DNA from: Dermacentor variabilis | Lineage: Eukaryota > Arthropoda > Arachnida > Ixodida > Ixodidae | Length of the DNA: 64,000 bases | Assembly: GCF_050947875.1 (NCBI RefSeq) | Contig: NC_134570.1 | Location: 240,118,584-240,182,583 of the forward strand | Direction: 5' to 3' | Shown here: positions 1-13,463 of the stretch, piece by piece | Position numbering within the stretch: the first letter of the stretch is position 1 | Layout: every line of letters begins with the position of its first letter | Program-made: the position numbers and the translations under genes | Notes under the pieces: model-generated | What the model was told of the DNA's origin: nothing | The model's database searches: none | What the model saw: the letters and a program-made list of their open reading frames with translations, nothing else

Positions 1-1829
1 ACTCATATTAATAGCTACCCGAATGAGTATTTTGGGCGTAACTAAGCTAATGATGTTTGATAATTGTTCTCTTATTCGCATTACTTGCCTGGGCCAGGTA
101 ACCGAAATAAACAATGCCTCCACATGAATGTGTTTGCACGCAAGCTGCCAACAGTGGCTGTCATTTTCGCATTGATTGTTGTTGTTTCACCAACAGTGGC
201 GACGGCTTGACTGCGCTTTGACGTGCAGACTGCTAATGGTGCCTTTCAAGCAAGCCCTCGACTACTGCTACTATTAGCTACCCGAATGAGTATTTTGGGC
301 CTAACTAAGCTAATGATGTTTGATAATTGTACTCTTATTCGCATTACTTGCCTGGGCCCGGTAACCAAAATAAAAAATGCCACCATATGAATGTGTGTTT
401 GATTGCAATCTGCCAACAGTGGCTGTCATTTTCGCGTTGGTAGCTGCCGTTTCACCAACTGTGGCGACGGCTTGACTGCGCTTTGACGTGGAGACTGCTA
501 ATGGTACCGTTCAAGCGAGACCTCGACTACTGATATTAATGGCTTCCCGCATGAGTATTCTGGGCCTAACTAAGCTAATGATGTTTGATAATTGCTCTCA
601 TATTGGCATAACTTGCCTGGACCAGATAACCAAAATAAACAATGCCATCACATGAATGTGTGCTTGCATGCAAGCTGCCAACAGTAGCTGTCATTTTCGC
701 GTTGATTGCTGCCGTTTCACCAACTGTGGCAACGGCTTGACTGCGCTTTGACGTGCAGACTGTTAATGGTGCCTCTCAGGCAAGCCCTCGACTACTGCTA
801 CTATTAGCTACCCGAATGAGTATTTTGGGCCTAAGTTAGGTAATGATGTTTGATAATTGTTCACTTATTCGTATTACTTGCCTGGGCCAGGTAACCGAAA
901 TAAACAATGCCACCACATGAATGTGTGTTTGCACGCAAGCTGCCAACAGTGGCTGTCATTTTCGCATTGATTGTTGTTGTTTCACCAGCAGTGGTGACCG
1001 CTTGACTGCGCTTTGACGTGCAGACTGCTAATGGTACCTTTCAAGCGAGCTCTCGACTACTGCTATTAATAGCTGTCCGAATGAGTATTTGGGACCTAAC
1101 TAAGCTAATGATGTTTGATAATTGTACTCTTATTCGCATTACTTTCCTGGGCGCGGTAACCAAAATAAAGAATGCCACCATATGAATGTGTGTTTGCTTC
1201 CAAGCAGCCAACAGTGGCTGTAATTATCGCGTTGATTGCTGCTGCTTGACCAACAGTTGCGACGGCTTGACAGTGCTTTAACGTGCAGACTGCTAATGCT
1301 ACCTTTCAAGCGAGCCCTCGACTACTGATATTATTAGCAACCCGAATGAGTAGTCTGGGCCTAACTAAGCTTATGATGTTTGATAATTGTTTTCTTATTC
1401 GCATTACTTGCCTGGACCAGGTAACCAAAATAAACAATGCCTTCACATGAATGTGTGCTTGCACGCAAGCTGCCAAGAGTGGCTGTCATTTTCGCATTGA
1501 TTGTTGCAGTTTCACCAACAGTGGTGACGGCTTGACTGCGCTTTGACGTGCAGACTGCTAATGGTACCTTTCAAGCGAGCCCTTGACTACTGCTATTAAT
1601 AGCTACCCGATTGAGTATTTTGAGCCTAGCTAAGCTAATGATGTTTGATAATTGTTCTCTTATTCGCATTACTTGCCTGGACCAGGTAATCAAAATAAAC
1701 GATGCCACCACGTGAATGTGTGTTTGTTTGCACGCAAGCTGCCAACAGTGGCTGTCATTTTCGCGTTGATTGCTGCTGTTTCACCAATAGTGGCGACGGC
1801 TTGACTGCGCTTTGATGTTCAGACTGCTA

Positions 1830-4675
1830 ATGGTACCTTTCAAGCGAGACCTTGACTACTGATATTAATGGCTTCCCGCATGAGTATTCTGGGCCTAACT
1901 AAGCTAATGATGTTTGATAATTGCTCTCATATTGGCATTACTTGCCTGGACCAGATAACCAAAATAAACAATTCCATCACATGAATGTGTGCTTGCATGC
2001 AAGCTGCCAACAGTAGCTGTCATTTTCGCGTTGATTGCTGCCGCTTCACCAACTGTGGCGACGGCTTGACAGTGTTTTAACGTGCAGACTGCTAATGGTA
2101 GCTTTCAAGCGAGCCCTCGACTACTGATATTAATAGCTACCCGAATTAGCATTTTGGGCCTAACTAAGGTAATGATGTTTGATCATTGTTGTCTTATTCG
2201 CATTACTTACCTGGGCGAGGTAACCGAAATAAACAATGCCACCACATTAATGTGTGTTCGCACGCAAGCTGCCAACAGTGGCTGTCATTTTCGCATTGAT
2301 TGTTGCTGCTTGACCAACAGTGGCGACGGCTTGACTGTGCTTTAACGTGCAGACTGCTAATGGTGCCTTTCAAGCGTACCCTCGACTACTGCTATTAATA
2401 GCTACCCGAATGAGTATTTTGGGCCTGACTAAGCTAATGATGTTTGATAATTGTACTCTTATTCTCATTACTCGCCTGGGCCCGGTAACCAAAATAAAGA
2501 ATGCCACCATATGAATGTGTGTTTGATTGCAAGCTGCCAACAGTGGCTGTCATTTTCGCGTTGGTAGCGTCGGTTTCACCAACTGTGGTGACGGCTTGAC
2601 TGCGCTTTGACGTGCAGACTGTTAATCGTACCTTTCAAGCGAGCCTTCGACTACTCATATTAATAGTTACCCGAATGAGTATTTTGGGCGTAACTAAGCT
2701 AATGATGTTTGATAATTGTTCACTTATTCGTATTACTTGCCTGGGCCAGGTAACCGAAATTAGCAATGCCACGACATGAATGTGTGTTGGCACGCAAGCT
2801 GCCAACTGTGGCTGTCATTTTCGCATTGATTGTTGCTGTTTCACCAACAGTGGCGACGGCTTGACTGCGCTTTGACGTGCAGACTGCTAATGGTGCCTTT
2901 CAAGCAAGCCCTCGACTACTGCTACTATTAGCTACCCGAATGAGTATTTTGGGCCTATCTAAGCTAATGATGTTTGATAATTGTACTCTTATTCGCATTA
3001 CTTGCCTGGGCCCGGTAACCAAAATAAAAAATGCCACCATATGAATGTGTGTTTGATTGCAAGCTGCCAACAGTGGCTGTCATTTTCGCGTTGGTAGCTG
3101 CCGTTTCACCAACTGTGGCGACGGCTTGACTGCGCTTTGACGTGCAGACTGCTAATGGTACCTTTCAAGCGAGACCTCGACTACTGATATTAATGGCCTC
3201 CCGCATGAGTATTCTGGGCCTAACTAAGCTAATGATGTTTGATAATTGCTCTCATATTGGCATTACTTGCCTGGACCAGATAACCAAAATAAACAATTCC
3301 ATCACATGAATGTGTGCTTGCATGCAAGCTGCCAACAGTAGCTGTCATTTTCGCGTTGATTGCTGCCGCTTCACCAACTGTGGCGACGGCTTGACAGTGT
3401 TTTAACGTGCAGACTGCTAATGGTAGCTTTCAAGCGAGCCCTCGACTACTGATATTAATAGCTACCCGAATTAGCATTTTGGGCCTAACTAAGGTAATGA
3501 TGTTTGATCATTGTTGTCTTATTCGCATTACTTACCTGGGCGAGGTAACCGAAATAAACAATGCCACCACATTAATGTGTGTTCGCACGCAAGCTGCCAA
3601 CAGTGGCTGTCATTTTCGCATTGATTGTTGCTGCTTGACCAACAGTGGCGACGGCTTGACTGTGCTTTAACGTGCAGACTGCTAATGGTGCCTTTCAAGC
3701 GTACCCTCGACTACTGCTATTAATAGCTACCCGAATGAGTATTTTGGGCCTGACTAAGCTAATGATGTTTGATAATTGTACTCTTATTCTCATTACTCGC
3801 CTGGGCCCGGTAACCAAAATAAAGAATGCCACCATATGAATGTGTGTTTGATTGCAAGCTGCCAACAGTGGCTGTCATTTTCGCGTTGGTAGCGTCGGTT
3901 TCACCAACTGTGGTGACGGCTTGACTGCGCTTTGACGTGCAGACTGTTAATCGTACCTTTCAAGCGAGCCCTCGACTACTCATATTAATAGCTACCCGAA
4001 TGAGTATTTTGGGCGTAACTAAGCTAATGATGTTTGATAATTGTTCACTTATTCGTATTACTTGCCTGGGCCAGGTAACCGAAATTAGCAATGCCACGAC
4101 ATGAATGTGTGTTGGCACGCAAGCTGCCAACTGTGGCTGTCATTTTCGCATTGATTGTTGCTGTTTCACCAACAGTGGCGACGGCTTGACTGCGCTTTGA
4201 CGTGCAGACTGCTAATGGTGCCTTTCAAGCAAGCCCTCGACTACTGCTACTATTAGCTACCCGAATGAGTATTTTGGGCCTATCTAAGCTAATGATGTTT
4301 GATAATTGTACTCTTATTCGCATTACTTGCCTGGGCCCGGTAACCAAAATAAAAAATGCCACCATATGAATGTGTGTTTGATTGCAAGCTGCCAACAGTG
4401 GCTGTCATTTTCGCGTTGGTAGCTGCCGTTTCACCAACTGTGGCGACGGCTTGACTGCGCTTTGACGTGCAGACTGCTAATGGTACCTTTCAAGCGAGAC
4501 CTCGACTACTGATATTAATGGCCTCCCGCATGAGTATTCTGGGCCTAACTAAGCTAATGATGTTTGATAATTGCTCTCATATTGGCATTACTTGCCTGGA
4601 CCAGATAACCAAAATAAACAATGCCATCACATGAATGTGTGCTTGCATGCAAGCTGCCAACAGTAGCTGTCATTT
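1830..4675 (+). repeat. 1,325-bp higher-order repeat (5-mer), about 2.1 copies
   Basis: Positions 1,830-3,154 match 3,155-4,479 at an offset of 1,325 bp (5x265), and a partial third copy runs to about 4,675. The open window 2,082-2,345 recurs unchanged at 3,407-3,670. Only a few differences were seen, for example ttcccgc versus cctcccgc near 1,870 and 3,195. Homology breaks to the left near 1,815, where the gctgctgtttcaccaatag monomer gives way to a gctgccgtttcaccaactg monomer. Confidence 0.9.
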
Positions 4676-7629
4676 TCGTCTTGATTGTTGCTGTTTCACC
4701 AAGAGTGACGACGGCTTGACTGCGCTTTGACGTGCAGACTGCTAATGGTACCTTTTAAGCGAGCCCTCGACTACTGCTATTAATAGCTACACGAATGAGT
4801 ATTTTGGGCGTAACTAAGCTAATGATGTTTGATAATTGTTCTCTTATTCGCATTACTTGCCTGGGCCAGGTAACCGAAATAAACAATGCCACCACATGAA
4901 TGTGTGTTTGCACGCAAGCTGCCAACAGTGGCTGTCATTTTCGCATTGATTGTTGCTGTTTCACCAACAGTGGCGACGGCTTGACTGCGCTTTGACATGC
5001 AGACTGTTAATGGTGCCTTTCAAGCAAGCCCTCGACTACTGCTACTATTAGCTACCCGAATGAGTATTTTCGGCCTAAGTTAGGTAATGATGTTTGATAA
5101 TTGTTCACCCATTCGTATTACTTGCCTGGGCCAGGTAACCGAAATAAACAATGCCACCATATGAATGTGTGTTGGCACGCAAGCTGCCAACTGTGGCTGT
5201 CATTTTCGCATTGATTGTTGCTGTTTCACCAACAGTGGCGACGGCTTGAGTGCGCTTTGACGTGCAGACTGCTAATGGTACCTTGACAGCGAGCCCTCGA
5301 CTACTGATATTAATAGCTACCCGAATGTGTATTTTGTGCCTAAGGTAATGATGTTTGATGATTGTTCTCTTATTCGCATTACTTGCGTGGACCCGGCAAC
5401 CAAAATAAACAATGCCGTCACATGAATGTGTGTATGCACGCAAGATGCCAACAGTGGCTGCCATTTTCGCATTGATTGTTGCTGTTTCAGCAACTGTGGC
5501 GACGGATGGACTGCGCTTTGACGTGCAGACTGCTAATGGTACCTTTCAAGCGAGCCCTTGACTACTGATATTATTAGCTACCCGAATGAGTATTTTGGGC
5601 CTAACTAAGCTAATGATGTTTGTTGATTGTTCTCTTGTTCGCATTACTTCCTTGGGCCAGGTAACCAAAATAAAAAATGCCACCACATGAATGTGTGTTT
5701 GCACTCAAGCTACCAACAGTGGCTGTCATTTTCGCATTGATTGTTGCTGTTTCACCAACAGTGGTGACGGCTTGACTGCGCTTTGACGTGCAGACTGCTA
5801 ATGGTACCTTTCAAGCGGGCCCTCGACTACTGTTATTAATAGCTACCCGAATGAGTATTCTGGGCCTAACTAAGTTAATGATGTTTGATAATTGTTCTCT
5901 TATTGGCATTACTTGCCTGGACCAGATAACCAAAATAAAGAATGCCATCATATGAATGTGTGCTTGCATGCAAGCTGCCAACAGTAGCTGTCATTTTCGC
6001 ATTGATTGTTGCTGTTTCACGAAGAGTGGCGACGGCTTGACTGCGCTTTGACGTGCAGAAAGCTAATGGTACCTTTTAAGCGAGCCCTCGACTACTGCTA
6101 ATAATAGCTACCCCAATGAGTATTTTGGGCCTAACTAAGCTAAAGATGATTGATAATTGTTCTTTTATTCGCATTACTTGCCTGGGCCCGGTAACCAAAA
6201 TAAAATATGCCACCATATGAATGTGTGTTTGATTGCAAGCAGCCAACAGTGGCTGACATTTTCGCTTTGGTAGCTGCCGTTTCACCAACTGTGGCGACGG
6301 CTTGACTGCGCTTTGACGTGCAGACTGCTAATGGTACCATTCAAGCGAGACCTCGACTACTGATATTAATGGTTACCCGCATGAGTATTCTGGGCCTAAC
6401 TAAGCTAATGATGTTTGATCATTGCTCTCTTATTGGCATTACTTTCCTGGACCAAATAACCAAAATAAACAGTGCCATCACATGAATGTGTGCTTGCATG
6501 CAAGCTGCCAACAGTAGCTGTCATTTTCGCATTGATTGTTGCTGTTTCACCAAGAGTGGCGACGGCTTGACTGCGCTTTGACGTGCAGACTGCTAATGGT
6601 ACCTTTTAAGCGAGCCCTCGACTACTGCTATTAATAGCTACCCCAATAAGTATTTTGGCCTAACTAAGCTAAAGATGTTTGATAATTGTACTCTTATTCT
6701 CTGTAATTGCCTGGGCCCGGTAACCAAAATAAAGAATGCCACCATATGAATGTGCGTTTGATTGCAAGCTGCCAACAGTGGCTGTCATTTTCGCGTTGAT
6801 TGCTGCCGTTTCACCAACTGTGGCGACGGCTTGACTGCGCTTTGACGTGCAGACTGTTAATCGTACCTTTCAAGCGAGCCCTCGACTACTCATTTTAATA
6901 GCTACCCGAATGAGTATTTTGGGCGTAACTAAGCTAATGATGTTTGATAATTGTTCTCTTATTCGCATTACTTGCCTGGGCCAGGTAACCGAAATAAACA
7001 ATGCCTCCACATGAATGTGTTTGCACGCAAGCTGCCAACAGTGGCTGTCATTTTCGCATTGATTGTTGCTGCTTGACCAACAGTGGCGACGGCTTGACTG
7101 TGCTTTAACGTGCAGACTGCTAATGGTGCCTTTCAAGCGTACCCTCGACTACTGCTATTAATAGCTACCCGAATGAGTATTTTGGGCCTGACTAAGCTAA
7201 TGATGTTTGATAATTGTACTCTTATTCTCATTACTCGCCTGGGCCCGGTAACCAAAATAAAGAATGCCACCATATGAATGTGTGTTTGATTGCAAGCTGC
7301 CAACAGTGGCTGTCATTTTCGCGTTGGTAGCTGCCGTTTCACCAACTGTGGCGACGGCTTGACTGCGCTTTGACGTGGAGACTGCTAATGGTACCGTTCA
7401 AGCGAGACCTCGACTACTGATATTAATGGCTTCCCGCATGAGTATTCTGGGCCTAACTAAGCTAATGATGTTTGATAATTGCTCTCATATTGGCATAACT
7501 TGCCTGGACCAGATAACCAAAATAAACAATGACATCACATGAATGTGTGCTTGCATGCAAGCTGCCAACAGTAGCTGTCATTTTCGCGTTGATTGCTGCC
7601 GTTTCACCAACTGTGGCGACGGCTTGACT

Positions 7630-10600
7630 GCGCTTTGACGTGCAGACTGGTAATCGTACCTTTCAAGAGAGCCCTCGAATACTCATATAATAGCTACCCG
7701 AATGAGTATTTTGGGCGTAACTGAGATAATGATGTTTGATAATTGTTCTCTTATTCGCATTACTTGCCTGGGCCAGGTAACCGAAATAAACAATGCCACC
7801 ACATGAATGTGTGTTTGCACGCAAGCTGCCATCAGTGGCTGTCATTTTCGCATTGATTGTTGCTGTTTCACCAACAGTGGCAACGGCTTGACTGCGCTTT
7901 GACGTGCAGACTGTTAATGGTGCCTCTCAGGCAAGCCCTCGACTACTGCTACTATTAGCTACCCGAATGAGTATTTTGGGCCTAAGTTAGGTAATGATGT
8001 TTGATAATTGTTCACTTATTCGTATTACTTGCCAGGGCCAGGTAACCGAAATAAACAATGCCACCACATGAATGTGTGTTTGCACGCAAGCTGCCAACAG
8101 TGGCTGTCATTTTCGCATTGATTGTTGTTGTTTCACCAGCAGTGGTGACCGCTTGACTGCGCTTTGACGTGCAGACTGCTAATGGTACCTTTCAAGCGAG
8201 CTCTCGACTACTGCTATTAATAGCTGTCCGAATGAGTATTTGGGACCTAACTAAGCTAATGATGTTTGATAATTGTACTCTTATTCGCATTAGTTTCCTG
8301 GGCGCGGTAACCAAAATAAACAATGCCACCATATGAATGTGTGTTTGCTTCCAAGCAGCCAACAGTGGCTGTAATTTTCGCGTTGATTGCTGCTGCTTGA
8401 CCAACAGTTGCGACGGCTTGACAGTGCTTTAACGTGCAGACTGCTAATGGTAACTTTCAAGCGAGCCCTCGACTACTGATATTATTAGCAACCCGAATGA
8501 GTAGTCTGGGCCTAACTAAGCTTATGATGTTTGATAATTGTTTTCTTATTCGCATTACTTGCCTGGACCAGGTAACCAAAATAAACAATGCCTTCACATG
8601 AATGTGTGCTTGCGCGCAAGCTGACAAGAGTGGCTGTCATTTTCGCATTGATTGTTGCAGTTTCACCAACAGTGGTGACGGCTTGACTGCGCTTTGACGT
8701 GCAGACTGCTAATGGTACCTTTCAAGCGAGCCCTTGACTACTGCTATTAATAGCTACCCGAATGAGTATTTTGAGCCTAGCTAAGCTAATGATGTTTGAT
8801 AATTGTTCTCTTATTCGCATTACTTGCCTGGACCAGGTAATCAAAATAAACGATGCCACCACGTGAATGTGTGTTTGTTTGCACGCAAGCTGCCAACAGT
8901 GGCTGTCATTTTCGCGTTGATTGCTGCTGTTTCACCAATAGTGGCGACGGCATGACTGCGCTTTGATGTTCAGACTGCTAATGGTACCTTTCAAGCGAGA
9001 CCTCGACTACTGATATTAATGGCTTCCCGCATGAGTATTCTGGGCCTAACTAAGCTAATGATGTTTGATAATTGCTCTCATATTGGCATTACTTGCCTGG
9101 ACCAGATAACCAAAATAAACAATGCCATCACATGAATGTGTGCTTGCATGCAAGCTGCCAACAGTAGCTGTCATTTTCGCGTTGATTGCTGCCGCTTCAC
9201 CAACTGTGGCGACGGCTTGACAGTGTTTTAACGTGCAGACTGCTAATGGTAGCTTTCAAGCGAGCCCTCGACTACTGATATTAATAGCTACCCGAATTAG
9301 CATTTTGGGCCTAACTAAGGTAATGATGTTTGATCATTGTTGTCTTATTCGCATTACTTACCTGGGCGAGGTAACCGAAATAAACAATGCCACCACATTA
9401 ATGTGTGTTCGCACGCAAGCTGCCAACAGTGGCTGTCATTTTCGCATTGATTGTTGCTGCTTGACCAACAGTGGCGACGGCTTGACTGTGCTTTAACGTG
9501 CAGACTGCTAATGGTGCCTTTCAAGCGTACCCTCGACTACTGCTATTAATAGCTACCCGAATGAGTATTTTGGGCCTGACTAAGCTAATGATGTTTGATA
9601 ATTGTACTCTTATTCTCATTACTCGCCTGGGCCCGGTAACCAAAATAAAGAATGCCACCATATGAATGTGTGTTTGATTGCAAGCTGCCAACAGTGGCTG
9701 TCATTTTCGCGTTGGTAGCGTCGGTTTCACCAACTGTGGTGACGGCTTGACTGCGCTTTGACGTGCAGACTGTTAATCGTACCTTTCAAGCGAGCCCTCG
9801 ACTACTCATATTAATAGCTACCCCAATGAGTATTTCGGGCCTAACTAAGCTAAAGATGATTGATAATTGTTCTTTGATTCGCATTACTTGCCTGGGCCCG
9901 GTAACCAAAATAAAATATGCCACCATATGAATGTGTGTTTGATTGCAAGCTGCCAACAGTGGCTGACATTTTCGCGTTGGTAGCTGCCGTTTCACCAACT
10001 GTGGCGACGGCTTAACTGCGCTTTGACGTGCAGACTGCTAACGGTACCTTTTAAGTGAGCCCTCGACTACTGCTATTAATAGCTACCCCAATAAGTATTT
10101 TGGCCTAACTAAGCTAATGATGTTTGATAATTGCACTCTTATTCTCTTTAATTGCCTGGGCCCGGTAACCAAAATAAAGAATGCCACCATATGAATGTGC
10201 GTTTGATTGCAAGCTGCCAACAGTGGCTGTCATTTTCGCGTTGATTGCTGCCGTTTCACCAACTGTGGCGACGGCTTGACTGCGCTTTGACGTGCAGACT
10301 GTTAATCGTACCTTTCAAGCGAGCCCTCGACTACTCATATTAATAGCTACCCGAATGAGTATTTTGGGCGTAACTAAGCTAATGATGTTTGATAATTGTT
10401 CTCTTATTCGCATTACTTGCCTGGGCCAGGTAACCGAAATAAACAATGCCACCACATGAATGTGTGTTTGCACGCAAGCTGCCATCAGTGGCTGTCATTT
10501 TCGCATTGATTGTTGCTGTTTCACCAACAGTGGCAACGGCTTGACTGCGCTTTGACGTGCAGACTGTTAATCGTACCTTTCAAGAGAGCCCTCGAATACT

Positions 10601-13463
10601 CATATAATAGCTACCCGAATGAGTATTTTGGGCGTAACTGAGATAATGATGTTTGATAATTGTTCTCTTATTCGCATTACTTGCCTGGGCCAGGTAACCG
10701 AAATAAACAATGCCACCACATGAATGTGTGTTTGCACGCAAGCTGCCATCAGTGGCTGTCATTTTCGCATTGATTGTTGCTGTTTCACCAACAGTGGCAA
10801 CGGCTTGACTGCGCTTTGACGTGCAGACTGTTAATGGTGCCTCTCAGGCAAGCCCTCGACTACTGCTACTATTAGCTACCCGAATGAGTATTTTGGGCCT
10901 AAGTTAGGTAATGATGTTTGATAATTGTTCACTTATTCGTATTACTTGCCAGGGCCAGGTAACCGAAATAAACAATGCCACCACATGAATGTGTGTTTGC
11001 ACGCAAGCTGCCAACAGTGGCTGTCATTTTCGCATTGATTGTTGTTGTTTCACCAGCAGTGGTGACCGCTTGACTGCGCTTTGACGTGCAGACTGCTAAT
11101 GGTACCTTTCAAGCGAGCTCTCGACTACTGCTATTAATAGCTGTCCGAATGAGTATTTGGGACCTAACTAAGCTAATGATGTTTGATAATTGTACTCTTA
11201 TTCGCATTAGTTTCCTGGGCGCGGTAACCAAAATAAACAATGCCACCATATGAATGTGTGTTTGCTTCCAAGCAGCCAACAGTGGCTGTAATTTTCGCGT
11301 TGATTGCTGCTGCTTGACCAACAGTTGCGACGGCTTGACAGTGCTTTAACGTGCAGACTGCTAATGGTAACTTTCAAGCGAGCCCTCGACTACTGATATT
11401 ATTAGCAACCCGAATGAGTAGTCTGGGCCTAACTAAGCTTATGATGTTTGATAATTGTTTTCTTATTCGCATTACTTGCCTGGACCAGGTAACCAAAATA
11501 AACAATGCCTTCACATGAATGTGTGCTTGCACGCAAGCTGACAAGAGTGGCTGTCATTTTCGCATTGATTGTTGCAGTTTCACCAACAGTGGTGACGGCT
11601 TGACTGCGCTTTGACGTGCAGACTGCTAATGGTACCTTTCAAGCGAGCCCTTGACTACTGCTATTAATAGCTACCCGAATGAGTATTTTGAGCCTAGCTA
11701 AGCTAATGATGTTTGATAATTGTTCTCTTATTCGCATTACTTGCCTGGACCAGGTAATCAAAATAAACGATGCCACCACGTGAATGTGTGTTTGTTTGCA
11801 CGCAAGCTGCCAACAGTGGCTGTCATTTTCGCGTTGATTGCTGCTGTTTCACCAATAGTGGCGACGGCATGACTGCGCTTTGATGTTCAGACTGCTAATG
11901 GTACCTTTCAAGCGAGACCTCGACTACTGATATTAATGGCTTCCCGCATGAGTATTCTGGGCCTAACTAAGCTAATGATGTTTGATAATTGCTCTCATAT
12001 TGGCATTACTTGCCTGGACCAGATAACCAAAATAAACAATGCCATCACATGAATGTGTGCTTGCATGCAAGCTGCCAACAGTAGCTGTCATTTTCGCGTT
12101 GATTGCTGCCGCTTCACCAACTGTGGCGACGGCTTGACAGTGTTTTAACGTGCAGACTGCTAATGGTAGCTTTCAAGCGAGCCCTCGACTACTGATATTA
12201 ATAGCTACCCGAATTAGCATTTTGGGCCTAACTAAGGTAATGATGTTTGATCATTGTTGTCTTATTCGCATTACTTACCTGGGCGAGGTAACCGAAATAA
12301 ACAATGCCACCACATTAATGTGTGTTCGCACGCAAGCTGCCAACAGTGGCTGTCATTTTCGCATTGATTGTTGCTGCTTGACCAACAGTGGCGACGGCTT
12401 GACTGTGCTTTAACGTGCAGACTGCTAATGGTGCCTTTCAAGCGTACCCTCGACTACTGCTATTAATAGCTACCCGAATGAGTATTTTGGGCCTGACTAA
12501 GCTAATGATGTTTGATAATTGTACTCTTATTCTCATTACTCGCCTGGGCCCGGTAACCAAAATAAAGAATGCCACCATATGAATGTGTGTTTGATTGCAA
12601 GCTGCCAACAGTGGCTGTCATTTTCGCGTTGGTAGCGTCGGTTTCACCAACTGTGGTGACGGCTTGACTGCGCTTTGACGTGCAGACTGTTAATCGTACC
12701 TTTCAAGCGAGCCCTCGACTACTCATATTAATAGCTACCCCAATGAGTATTTCGGGCCTAACTAAGCTAAAGATGATTGATAATTGTTCTTTGATTCGCA
12801 TTACTTGCCTGGGCCCGGTAACCAAAATAAAATATGCCACCATATGAATGTGTGTTTGATTGCAAGCTGCCAACAGTGGCTGACATTTTCGCGTTGGTAG
12901 CTGCCGTTTCACCAACTGTGGCGACGGCTTAACTGCGCTTTGACGTGCAGACTGCTAACGGTACCTTTTAAGTGAGCCCTCGACTACTGCTATTAATAGC
13001 TACCCCAATAAGTATTTTGGCCTAACTAAGCTAATGATGTTTGATAATTGCACTCTTATTCTCTTTAATTGCCTGGGCCCGGTAACCAAAATAAAGAATG
13101 CCACCATATGAATGTGCGTTTGATTGCAAGCTGCCAACAGTGGCTGTCATTTTCGCGTTGATTGCTGCCGTTTCACCAACTGTGGCGACGGCTTGACTGC
13201 GCTTTGACGTGCAGACTGTTAATCGTACCTTTCAAGCGAGCCCTCGACTACTCATATTAATAGCTACCCGAATGAGTATTTTGGGCGTAACTAAGCTAAT
13301 GATGTTTGATAATTGTTCTCTTATTCGCATTACTTGCCTGGGCCAGGTAACCGAAATAAACAATGCCTCCACATGAATGTGTTTGCACGCAAGCTGCCTA
13401 CAGTGGCTGTCATTTTCGCATTGATTGTTGCTGTTTCACCAACAGTGGCAACGGCTTGACTGC
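7630..13463 (+). repeat. 2,917-bp higher-order repeat (11-mer), two tandem copies
   Basis: 7,630-10,546 and 10,547-13,463 are tandem copies: open windows at 7,663, 8,192, 9,233 and 9,786 all recur exactly 2,917 bp downstream. A rare variant with caagagagccctcgaatac and a one-base-shortened catataatagc marks the start of each copy. Beyond 13,463 the array resumes at an internal phase of the same unit (the gcctctcaggcaag monomer), giving a partial third copy to about 14,540. This is the product expected of unequal exchange within the array. Confidence 0.92.

Noticed and set aside
2082..2345. 87-codon open frame repeated many times (also at 9,233, 12,150, 16,656, 32,450 and others) as a gene family
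   Set aside because: It is one satellite monomer read in one frame; it starts and ends at satellite landmarks, matches no family I know, and most monomers carry stops in it.
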